Shown here piece by piece: positions 45,401 to 52,025 of a stretch of 64,000 bases of DNA. The notes beneath the pieces were generated by a model, which searched no databases, had not been told where the DNA came from, and saw only the letters and a list, made by a program, of their open reading frames with translations. The position numbers were made by a program, and so were the translations under genes. Each line of letters begins with the position of its first letter. The stretch's first letter is position 1. The stretch is from Streptomyces sp. HUAS 15-9 (GTDB lineage: Bacteria; Actinomycetota; Actinomycetes; Streptomycetales; Streptomycetaceae). The stretch spans positions 4,960,001 to 5,024,000 of the forward strand of contig NZ_CP106798.1 of NCBI RefSeq assembly GCF_025642155.1, written 5' to 3'.

Positions 45401-45690
45401 CGCTCCTCCGCGTCGAGGCAGATGGCGTACATCGCGACGGCCGGTCCCTCGCGCAGCAGCCGTACGGCACCCGGCAGCGAGCGCAGCCGCCGCGATCCGT
45501 CCCATACGACGACGATGTCCGGATCGCTGAAACCGGTCCCCTGACCGCGGTTCTGCTCGGCGGCCTTCTTGCGCGCGTCGAGGATCTGGGTCAGCTCGCC
45601 GATACGGGCTCCGACGGTCTCGGCGTCGGTGCCGATGAGGACGTTGACGTCCTGACCGCCGGCCGGGCGGGCGTGCGGCAGCCAGCGCAC
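42472..45690 (-). CDS. EccC-type type VII secretion ATPase lacking FHA and membrane domains
   Basis: 1072 residues containing three FtsK/SpoIIIE-like ATPase domains: Walker A GTTGSGKSELLQT (~residue 267) with LLIVIDEFASM, GGAPRSGRSQVLRT (~603) and GPAKSGRSTVLMN (~900). The spacings match the full EccC at 57216. Compared with that paralogue about 400 N-terminal residues (FHA domain and two membrane helices) are absent. The first start, GTG 45690, falls inside a conserved segment (WVRWLPHA), and an in-frame TGA lies ~60 bp before it. It may be a truncated, possibly non-functional gene, or a soluble partner ATPase; truncation is more likely. Confidence 0.85.
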   Translation of the reverse strand: MRWLPHARPAGGQDVNVLIGTDAETVGARIGELTQILDARKKAAEQNRGQGTGFSDPDIVVVWDGSRRLRSLPGAVRLLREGPAVAMYAICLDAEERFLPGECQAFVVAEPKAREYDAESDAGRPAAQQQVAGGFPSFQAWHATSSPEGERSEQTVELRLRVEEAGAEGIKDVRPDFVSAAWALRLARSLSALRDISGETEDSALPGAGRLLDVLQLEPPTSDAIVARWRMGGQSTLAVIGESYDGPFGIDMRKDGPHGLIAGTTGSGKSELLQTIVASLAVANTPENMTFVLVDYKGGSAFKDCVKLPHTVGMVTDLDAHLVERALESLGAELKRREHILAAADAKDIEDYQDLVRRDPSHAPVPRLLIVIDEFASMVRDLPDFVTGLVNIAQRGRSLGIHLLLATQRPSGVVSPEIRANTNLRIALRVTDGGESSDVIDSPEAGHISKNTPGRAYVRLGHASLVPFQSGRVGGRRPGAADPTALAPWVGELAWADLGRAALVKPKAQAPQDEEITDLKVLVDAVRDANGSLGIPAQHSPWLLALAETLLLDEVEVPVAALAPGKLPPAPYGVEDLPADQAHRPVVVDFATFGHLMIGGAPRSGRSQVLRTIAGSIARTHSCADVHLYGIDCGNGALNALTRLPHCGAVVGRNQTERVIRLVNRLKGELGRRQDLLAEKGYADIGEQRAAAPEDERLPHIVVLLDRWEGWVPTLGEIDHGSLTDELTTMMREGASVGIHLVLTGDRTLLVGRVATLTEDKYGLRLADRSDFSTLGIPARKVPEEIPPGRAFRNESGTETQFALLAEDTTGQGQAAAIGAIGEAATARDASVPRSRRPFRVDSLPSRISFADAWEMRDPEASRSRLWALAGIGGDEIVGFGPDLADGVPSFVIAGPAKSGRSTVLMNFAQSYLSQGTRLVVAAPRQSPVRGLDGTEGVLKVFTGDDIDEDDFEEVIDSASLEEPITVLVDDGEILEDLDAESHMKRIVSRGAERGLALVIAGDEEDVCSGFSGWQVDAKKARRGILLSPQESSSGDLIGVRLSRSMVGGQVVPGKGMLHLGDGELRTVVIPG

Positions 45691-45721
45691 CCAGTCCCAG
45701 CTGCTCCGCGCGCTGTTCTCG

Positions 45722-45943
45722 CTACGCGGGCGGTGTCCAGTTCGTCACCGGCTGAACCGCGGGGCCGTACAGCATCTTGTCGTCCTTGATGCCGCGCAGC
45801 GGGTTGGCCTGGGCGCGGAGGTTCTCCGCGACCTGGACCATGTGCTTCACCTCGTCCCGGATCTCCTCAGGCTCGCCGGGCACGGGATCGGAGTCGGCAA
45901 GGGGATGCCAGTCGCGGGGGCGGGGCTTCGAGGATGTGCTCAC
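45722..45943 (-). CDS. truncated N-terminus of a putative T7SS-secreted protein
   Basis: 73 residues, beginning WHPLADSDPVPGEPEEIRDE and continuing VKHMVQVAENLRAQANPLRG. This is how long Streptomyces T7SS-type (WXG-led, polymorphic-toxin-like) proteins start, in my recollection. The family's long helical and effector part is missing; after GIKDD the sequence becomes an unrelated tail ending at a TAG. Only 31 bp separate it from the truncated EccC gene, so both look like the two sides of one deletion. Its GTG start overlaps the stop of the 102-residue gene. Confidence 0.6.
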   Translation of the reverse strand: MSTSSKPRPRDWHPLADSDPVPGEPEEIRDEVKHMVQVAENLRAQANPLRGIKDDKMLYGPAVQPVTNWTPPA

Positions 45944-46248
45944 TTGCTCTTCTCCCTCGCCTTCCGCCGCTCCTTGGCGAGTTGGGCATCCAGCCCCGTG
46001 AACCCGTCGATGGTGGACTTCACCAGTTGTCCTACCGTTTCGACGCTCTCCAGCATCTTGGTGCGGTAGTCGTCCCAGCCGTCAACGAAATCATCCATCT
46101 TGTCGGCGATTTTTCCCCTGCCCCAGTAGGGGCGCAGGTCGTCTTTCCGGTGGTTGAGGTTCTTGAGTTCCTTCTGGATGCTCTTCAGCCGGGTCTCCGA
46201 CTCGACGAGGAGGTCCACGTTGACGATAAGGTCCGGGTCTTCTGCCAT
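45940..46248 (-). CDS. small helical WXG100-like protein of the T7SS locus
   Basis: 102 residues, highly charged and helical throughout, with a central LRPYWGRGKIADKMDDFVDG that resembles the WXG turn (W-G-R) between two helices. Such proteins are T7SS substrates or partner chaperones. It precedes the truncated substrate-like gene with a 4-bp overlap (GTGA), a common arrangement for a small partner and a large substrate. Confidence 0.6.
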   Translation of the reverse strand: MAEDPDLIVNVDLLVESETRLKSIQKELKNLNHRKDDLRPYWGRGKIADKMDDFVDGWDDYRTKMLESVETVGQLVKSTIDGFTGLDAQLAKERRKAREKSK

Positions 46249-46856
46249 GACGGGTCGCTCAGTCCTCCAGCGCCAGACCTGAGCACTAGACAGCAGCGGC
46301 AGGCAAAGGACACATCATGATCAGCCCCCGTGAGGCAAAAGTTCCGTCAAGAGCGTTGACGTTACCGGTGAGGGCCGTGATTTTTCCAGGCGCAACTACC
46401 GTTGAAGGTGGGCCATTCCGGCATCAAACGGGGCGAAACTGGTGTGGGGTATTTGTGAGAGTGCTCAGCGCGTCCCGCGCGACGGATCCCGAAGCGTCGA
46501 CGGTGGCGGTTGGGGTAGCCGCGGGTAGGGAGGGGGCGGCGATTCACGGATCAACCCCTGAGGGAGCGAGTGTTCTATCGACGAAGGTCAAGGAAGTTGC
46601 GCGACACCCCGACGGTCACTCAAATGGTGGACATACCCGGCAGGTTCCCGGTTCACTCTTGCGATGGCGTCACGAACTACCCTTCATTTGGTCAACTCAC
46701 CCCTGCTCAGGGTTGTGCTCCCAAGGCCTCGTAGAGCACTCTCGACGATGTCAATGGGGTAGTTTTCCACGCCACTTACCGGTTAGTGCACAGAGGAAAC
46801 TGACACGAGGGCCGCCGTGGCGAACTGTGTGGCGTGAACCGAGAGGTGACATATCA
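46249..46856. other. 608-bp non-coding gap
   Basis: No supported gene on either strand. It is less GC-rich than its surroundings and lies between divergent genes (46248 minus and 46857 plus), so promoters for both should be here, but no strong consensus pair was identified. This composition shift is compatible with acquired DNA. Confidence 0.5.
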
Positions 46857-47369
46857 ATGCGGTCGACGAGCGGGCGACATTCCAGGCGAATGATGCTGGG
46901 TCTGGTCGCCATCGGAGCATCGGCAGCCCTTACTGCGTGCAGTTCGTCATCCGGTGGGCCCACCAGTAAGGAGGCGGGTGCGCGGATGTCGAAGGATTCA
47001 ACCTGGCTTCTGAACACAATGCGCACGTCGTTGAAGGCGCCGGAGCGGTACACCGTCACGGATGACGGCTCAACAGACCAAGAATGCGACAACGGTAAGC
47101 ACAAACGGACGTTCGCCGCGCATATGAAAGTCCCGGCATCGCCGAATGCCCATACAGCGCTGATACTTGATGCGGGCAACGTCAGCGGGTTCCTAAGTCC
47201 GCGTGGATATGAACTGGACACCGAAGCAGGCAGGGTTCGGAAAAGCGACAACAAGTACGTCGAAGCGCTGTTCAACGAGAAGGCGCACACTCGCATCACC
47301 GTTACACTGACGGTATACGACGCGTCAACTCTCAGTTATACGTTGACGGGAACGACGGATTGCCTATGA
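46857..47369 (+). CDS. small lipoprotein of unknown function
   Basis: 170 residues with a basic start (GRHSRRMMLG), a hydrophobic core and lipobox LTAC near residues 26-29. The mature part has two Cys (ECDNGK and TTDCL) and no recognised domain. Codon and base composition are less GC-biased than the core genes. It stands alone between the helical T7SS-like genes. Confidence 0.65.
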   Translation: MRSTSGRHSRRMMLGLVAIGASAALTACSSSSGGPTSKEAGARMSKDSTWLLNTMRTSLKAPERYTVTDDGSTDQECDNGKHKRTFAAHMKVPASPNAHTALILDAGNVSGFLSPRGYELDTEAGRVRKSDNKYVEALFNEKAHTRITVTLTVYDASTLSYTLTGTTDCL

Positions 47370-47432
47370 GACACAGCAAGGTCGTAGGGTGTCCAGGCAC
47401 TTACTTGCTTGGACATCCGACCTGCTTGACCT

Positions 47433-49388
47433 CTACTCCCCGTCCACTTCCTTAACGTACACGTCCGCATCCTGATTGCTCAGCTCACCAGCTGAAAGCA
47501 CCTGCTTCGTGTGGAAGGGGACATCGCCTTCCCGCTGCTCGTTCGCCCAATCGTTGAAGGCTTCGAGCTGATGATCCTTCGAGAGCTCTTCGAAAGACTT
47601 GAGTTTTCCGTCCTCGCCCTTGAGGTCGTCGGGCAGGGGTGTGGTCTTCCAGCCGCCTTCCATGAGAGTCGTGGCCATCGTGTACCGGGCCTGAGCGACC
47701 ATTTCGAAATTCTTCTCGTCGACCTTCTCGGTCCGCTCTGGTCCGGATTCAACGTATGCGCCGCCGCCGTACTCCTTGGCGGCGAACATACCGCCACGCC
47801 AGGCCAGGGTCCACACAGCGGAAAGCTCAGGCTCGCCTGTGAGCTCGGATCCGAGGATCGCAGCCTGCTTGAGGTGCTCCTTGAAAGCCTTCTCCGACTC
47901 GTCCATTTCGCCGCGAATCTTCATCTCGGCGTCATACTCGAGGCGTTGGGTGTTGCCGAACGCCTTGGCTGCCAGATCGTAGGTACGTGGATCCTGTTTC
48001 CCGGCTGCGATGGCGTCATGGTCGAATTTCGCCGTTCTGATGAGCACGTCGTGCTGGAGTTTGCCCATCGCCTCGTCGAAGGGGGCCGTCATCCCGTCGT
48101 CGTCGGAGAACGTCTTCATGAACCGGTACGTGTCTTGCGGGCTGAGATAGAAAGCCGGGTCGACGCCGAGTACGTCGTCATATTCGGTTGGTGAACCGAA
48201 GGAGGAGTCGCCACTGTTCTCATCGACATTGTGGCCGCCGATCAGCATCTCGGGCGCGTAGGACGCCGCGAGCCTTCCCATATCCTTTTTGAACAGGCCG
48301 TTGAATTCATGAGTCTCGGCGTGGCCTGCAGCGAGTATGGCATCGAAAGCGAATGTGCTTTCCCATGCATCGTGCTTGCCGGCATCAACATGCCAGTTGC
48401 CGTTCGCGTCCTCATGCCCGTGTACGCCGGAACCGACGTCGATGGCATGACCCAGAGCGGACTGTGCGTCGCTGTTCAGCTTGCTGTACTCCAGAAGCAG
48501 CTTCAGGTGCTCCTGGAGGTTGGGGTTCTTCTCATCGCCCATCTGCGCAACGGCGTCGAAGACGGCACGCTGGTCGTCGCCGAGCGCCTCCAGGTTGAGG
48601 GCGACCGTGTCGTCCGGCAGTCCCAGGATGCGTGCGTTCTCGCCGCCGCCGCTGAAATCCTGGTCCTTGTCCTTCGCGACCTGGTCGAGGACGTTGGCGC
48701 GGGTGGACTGGGTGAGAAAGGAGGAGGGAAAGTCGCCGTAACGCAACATGGCGCCGCGATCCCAACCCAGGGGAACCCCCTTGGGCACCGGCTGGAGGTA
48801 CATCTTCTTGATCTTCTCGAAGCCCGGAGCCGGATAGTCCGTGCTGCAGGCCACACCCAAGGCGTGACTGTACGCCTTGAGGTCCTCGCCGGCCGTCGAG
48901 CTGCCTGTGCTTGCGAGCAGGCTGGGGAGGGTCTCTGCCTGGATAGGCGGGTTCAGGTTGGCGTAGAACGACGAGCAGTAGTCCGGATCGTCCTTGTGGG
49001 CGGCGAGTTTCAGAGCGAGGTCGTGGTACTCCTTCCCGGCCTTCTCGTCTCCGCTGGTGTTCTTGGAGAACTCGTCGGCCAGTTCCTTGCCCTCCTTGCG
49101 TGCCTCGGCGGCGCTGATGACCGGTTCGGGCACCTGGACCATATTCAGTCCGGGGTGCTCCCGCTCCAGTGCCGCTCCGAGAGCCTGGTGGCGGGTGAGG
49201 GTGGACAGTTGGTCGTCGAGCCAGGTGCAGATGCCCAGGATCTGTGTCAGGTCGCCGGTATCGATACCGAAGCGGTCGAATCGGGACTTGAGGGTCCCCG
49301 CGCTGTTGCGCAGGTCATCCTTGTCCCGCGTGTAGGACTTGATCATTCCCTGCATGGCCGTCGGATCTATTGCCGAAAACTCGCCCAT
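47433..49388 (-). CDS. large T7SS-associated protein with WXG-like N-terminus
   Basis: 651 residues. The N-terminal ~100 residues are helical (MGEFSAIDPTAMQGMIKSY and a FDRFGIDTGDLTQILGICTWL block), followed by HKDDPDYCSSFYANL and a large alpha-helical body. The YCSSFYANLNP segment corresponds to HKDDPAYLKAFADAGG in the 677-residue gene at 52026, so the two are distant paralogues. I associate such proteins with DUF6571, but I am not sure. There is no signal peptide, which suits T7SS export. ATG 49388 with GGGAAGCAAAG upstream; downstream of the 108-residue gene by 59 bp. Confidence 0.65.
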   Translation of the reverse strand: MGEFSAIDPTAMQGMIKSYTRDKDDLRNSAGTLKSRFDRFGIDTGDLTQILGICTWLDDQLSTLTRHQALGAALEREHPGLNMVQVPEPVISAAEARKEGKELADEFSKNTSGDEKAGKEYHDLALKLAAHKDDPDYCSSFYANLNPPIQAETLPSLLASTGSSTAGEDLKAYSHALGVACSTDYPAPGFEKIKKMYLQPVPKGVPLGWDRGAMLRYGDFPSSFLTQSTRANVLDQVAKDKDQDFSGGGENARILGLPDDTVALNLEALGDDQRAVFDAVAQMGDEKNPNLQEHLKLLLEYSKLNSDAQSALGHAIDVGSGVHGHEDANGNWHVDAGKHDAWESTFAFDAILAAGHAETHEFNGLFKKDMGRLAASYAPEMLIGGHNVDENSGDSSFGSPTEYDDVLGVDPAFYLSPQDTYRFMKTFSDDDGMTAPFDEAMGKLQHDVLIRTAKFDHDAIAAGKQDPRTYDLAAKAFGNTQRLEYDAEMKIRGEMDESEKAFKEHLKQAAILGSELTGEPELSAVWTLAWRGGMFAAKEYGGGAYVESGPERTEKVDEKNFEMVAQARYTMATTLMEGGWKTTPLPDDLKGEDGKLKSFEELSKDHQLEAFNDWANEQREGDVPFHTKQVLSAGELSNQDADVYVKEVDGE

Positions 49389-49447
49389 TCTTTGCTTCCC
49401 CGTTTGCTTCTTTTTTCGAAGTCTTGTCGATGGCGGCGGGTGTGAAC

Positions 49448-49774
49448 TCAGTAGCCCTGCAGGTCCATGTGCAGCATCTTGGCCTCGCCTTGCGAGACTT
49501 TCTCCGGGCACTTGGCGATTTCGGCTTCAACGGCAGGAATTAGCTTGCCCACCAATGTCCCGATCCGCTGCTTTTTCCCGTGGAGGTCGTCCCGGAAGCC
49601 CGCGGCGACCCCACCCTTCTCGCTGGTCCACACCTTCTTGGCCTGCATGTCGGCGTCAGCCTGCTTGAGCAGGTCTTTCAGGCGTTCGGTTTCCGACCTG
49701 AGGTCGTTCCTCAGCGTTACCAGGGCCGCTCGCCATGGATTGTCGACCTTCGGCTGGTCTGCCGGAGCACCCAT
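49448..49774 (-). CDS. small helical protein, partner of the 651-residue T7SS-associated protein
   Basis: 108 residues, strongly helical (WRAALVTLRNDLRSETERLK, DLLKQADADMQAKKVWTSEK, then GVAAGFRDDLHGKKQRIGTL). A W-T-S at the helix turn is where WXG100 proteins have WXG, so it could be a degenerate ESX-type partner. It is co-directional with and 59 bp upstream of the 651-residue gene. Divergent from the first WXG100 gene. Confidence 0.6.
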   Translation of the reverse strand: MGAPADQPKVDNPWRAALVTLRNDLRSETERLKDLLKQADADMQAKKVWTSEKGGVAAGFRDDLHGKKQRIGTLVGKLIPAVEAEIAKCPEKVSQGEAKMLHMDLQGY

Positions 49775-49975
49775 GTGTTCTCCCCACCATTCCGTCACGC
49801 CCGCGTGGACCACAGCAAACAGCGTGATGTTAGCGGGGACCAACGGGTCGTAGATGGAGTGCAGTTGTAAAGGTCCGGCAGTGAACAGCCGTATTGAGAG
49901 TGGCGTAGAGTGTGATGCCACTCGCGGACGGCGGGTCCGCAACTCTGTTGTTGATACGGAGAGGAGCGACGTCTC

Positions 49976-50248
49976 ATGGCAATCAGTGGTGCCGATCTCG
50001 ACGCGCTGAACAAGCTGGTCACTCACTTCAAGAGCCAGAAGATCAACCTGGAGTCGGTGTTCAGTGGTCTGAACTCGGCCGCTGACGAGAGCCACGGCTA
50101 CTGGACGGGTCCGCTGGCGGACAAGTTCCGTCACGAGTGGACGGCTATGAAGCCGCACCTGCAGAAGATCGTGGATCTGCTGCACGAGGCCCACCAGGCG
50201 TCGCAGACCCACCACGACAACATCCGCAGGGCCACCGCCGGTCACTGA
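49976..50248 (+). CDS. WXG100-family protein, copy 1
   Basis: 90 residues: two helices joined by [10 protein letters not shown], the WXG motif at about residues 43-45. WXG100 proteins are secreted dimers and export-signal partners of type VII secretion. It differs from copy 2 (51490) at only 2 residues. The TGA stop lies within the 7-bp target duplication of the IS inserted immediately after it, so the protein is complete but its downstream context has been cut. ATG 49976 with GGAGAGGAG upstream. Confidence 0.9.
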   Translation: MAISGADLDALNKLVTHFKSQKINLESVFSGLNSAADESHGYWTGPLADKFRHEWTAMKPHLQKIVDLLHEAHQASQTHHDNIRRATAGH

Positions 50249-51102
50249 GCTCTTTCAGCGCTGCCGTTCCAGAGTGAGGACGGCTGCGGAGATTGACGCC
50301 ATTCGATTCGGACTGCACCGGGACCTGCGGAGGATCCGCCACGACTTCAGTCGTGCCACGCCACGCTCTACCGGTGCCCGTGCCGTGGACAGCGCTCGGT
50401 TGACGGTTTGCTGGGTCGGCGTGAGGTCGCGGCCCGACGGGCGTCTGAGGGGTTTCGTCACCCAGGGCCCGGCTCCCATGTAGGCGCGGTCGGCGAGGAT
50501 GGGAACACCCTGGCGTTCACAGATCCGGATGATCCGGTGGGCGTGGGCCGCAGTGAGATCGTGCGCGCGGCCGGGCAGCGTCGGCGAGATCCACAGCAGC
50601 TGCCCCACCGGGTCGGTCACCACCTGCACGTTCACCCCGTGTCGGCGGTGCTCGTGGGAGAAGTCGGCCCGGTCGCACTCGGCCAGGGTGCCGTCGAGCA
50701 GGACGTAGTCCGGGTTGGCCTCGCGCAGGGCGCGCAGCAGGCCAGGTGCGCGGTCGGCGAGCAGGTCGACGACGGCTGCCGTGTATGCGTGGGCGGTGCC
50801 GACGGAGATGCCGAACCCGGCAGCGAGCTGGGCGAGGGTGTCGGGCCGGCGCAGGTACACCAGGCCGACCAGGGCACGCTGGTGCGGCGGGAGCTTGCAG
50901 CGGCGGTCACCCTCGCGGGTGACGATGAGCATGGGGACCCACTCGACCAGGGCGTGGGCAGGTCGAGTGCGGCAGAATACGGAACCAACGCGGCTCCTGT
51001 GCCTGTGGGTTGAGACTTCGAACACCTCCTCCAACGGCACGGGAGCCTCGTGCGTTGCGGGCATCGATCCCGTCACCAAATCAGTGGCCAGGCTGAAAAA
51101 GC
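50249..51102. mobile_element. intact IS5-like insertion sequence with 7-bp target duplication
   Basis: An 854-bp element with 11-bp terminal repeats (GCTCTTTCAGC left; GCTGAAAAAGC right, one mismatch), bordered by TCACTGA on both sides (50242-50248 and 51103-51109). If the element and one TCACTGA are removed, the sequence after copy 1 (CACTGAACCGATCAGG) matches that after copy 2 (CACTGAGCCGATCGGG). This shows the insertion came after the WXG duplication. Confidence 0.88.
50255..51064 (-). CDS. IS5-family transposase
   Basis: 269 residues with an apparent DDE set: [10 protein letters not shown] (first Asp), [10 protein letters not shown] (second Asp) and [15 protein letters not shown] (Glu), plus [13 protein letters not shown] in between. 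The N-terminal half has a helix-turn-helix ([21 protein letters not shown]). ATG 51064 lies inside the element. The frame is uninterrupted, so the IS may still be active. Confidence 0.87.
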   Translation of the reverse strand: MPATHEAPVPLEEVFEVSTHRHRSRVGSVFCRTRPAHALVEWVPMLIVTREGDRRCKLPPHQRALVGLVYLRRPDTLAQLAAGFGISVGTAHAYTAAVVDLLADRAPGLLRALREANPDYVLLDGTLAECDRADFSHEHRRHGVNVQVVTDPVGQLLWISPTLPGRAHDLTAAHAHRIIRICERQGVPILADRAYMGAGPWVTKPLRRPSGRDLTPTQQTVNRALSTARAPVERGVARLKSWRILRRSRCSPNRMASISAAVLTLERQR

Positions 51103-51489
51103 TCACTGAACCGATCAGGTTCCACGGAGCTTCTTGTCCCGGGCCCGTTCCGACCAACTCGTCGGCCCAGATTGGGGGCGGGAGGGTCGGGGCGAGTGAC
51201 ATCGGACGGACGGTGGGCCGACCGTGGAACTCCGTGATTTTACTCTGCCCTTGATCTCATTTTGCGAAGATTTGCCGTCGTGAACTCCCGGCGCCGGGCG
51301 TTTCGGCTGCAACGGCAGAAATCGACTGCCCGTCAAAGTCACGTTGTCTCTGGAACCAACGGGGTGCAGGTGGCGTGTAGTTGTAAAGGAATGAGGGACG
51401 CGGATGCTCTGTGAGTGGCGTGAGGTAGCGTGCCACTCGCGGACGACGTGTCCGTAACTTTGCTGTTGATACGGGGAGGAGCGGTCTCC
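51103..51489. repeat. duplicated flanks between IS5-like element and WXG100 copy 2
   Basis: The left part is the displaced 3' flank of copy 1. The right part (about 51340-51489) repeats the region upstream of copy 1 (49825-49975), including GCCACTCGCGGACG, a CTGTTGATACGG-type segment and the GAGGAGCG ribosome-binding region. Each WXG copy therefore has its own similar promoter region. No gene in this gap. Confidence 0.7.
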
Positions 51490-51762
51490 ATGGCAATCAG
51501 TGGTGCCGATCTCGATGCGCTGAACAAGATGGTCAATCACTTCAAGAGCCAGAAGATCAACCTGGAGTCGGTGTTCAGCGGCCTGAACTCGGCCGCTGAC
51601 GAGAGCCACGGCTACTGGACCGGTCCGCTGGCGGACAAGTTCCGCCACGAGTGGACCGCGATGAAGCCGCACCTGCAGAAGATCGTGGATCTGCTGCACG
51701 AGGCCCACCAGGCCTCGCAGACCCACCACGACAACATCCGCAGGGCCACTGCCGGCCACTGA
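51490..51762 (+). CDS. WXG100-family protein, copy 2
   Basis: 90 residues, identical to copy 1 except K-L-V-T to K-M-V-N in the first helix. WXG motif YWTG in the turn. ATG 51490 preceded by GGGGAGGAGCG. It lies 263 bp before the 677-residue T7SS-associated gene; that gap (51763-52025) shows only the tail of the duplicated flank and no gene. This copy is probably the one co-transcribed with the downstream genes. Confidence 0.9.
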   Translation: MAISGADLDALNKMVNHFKSQKINLESVFSGLNSAADESHGYWTGPLADKFRHEWTAMKPHLQKIVDLLHEAHQASQTHHDNIRRATAGH

Positions 51763-52025
51763 GCCGATCGGGCTCCACGGAGCTTCCTGCTCAGGCCCGG
51801 GGTGTGCCGTCCGACCATCGGATGTATCACCCCGGGCCGGTTGCGGTTCTGCGAGGGCCAACCTGGCGAAGGGGCACGGTCGTTGTCCGCGGCTGAGGTC
51901 CCGGAGTTCAACTCGCTCGTCGTGTGGTGGGTGTGCCACGAAGTCCCCTCGCCGAACCACTGGGCAGTCTTGAACGGGCGGCGGCCGCATGTCGGCAGGG
52001 ATGCCGCTGAACGGGGAGAAACGGC

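Noticed and set aside
46317..46856. N-terminal extension of the lipoprotein gene at 46857
   Set aside because: The extension has no signal or domain character; the lipobox signal starts at ATG 46857.
49448..50245. 265-codon minus-strand frame across the first WXG gene
   Set aside because: The part beyond 49774 is antisense to the WXG100 gene and its promoter; the true start is ATG 49774.
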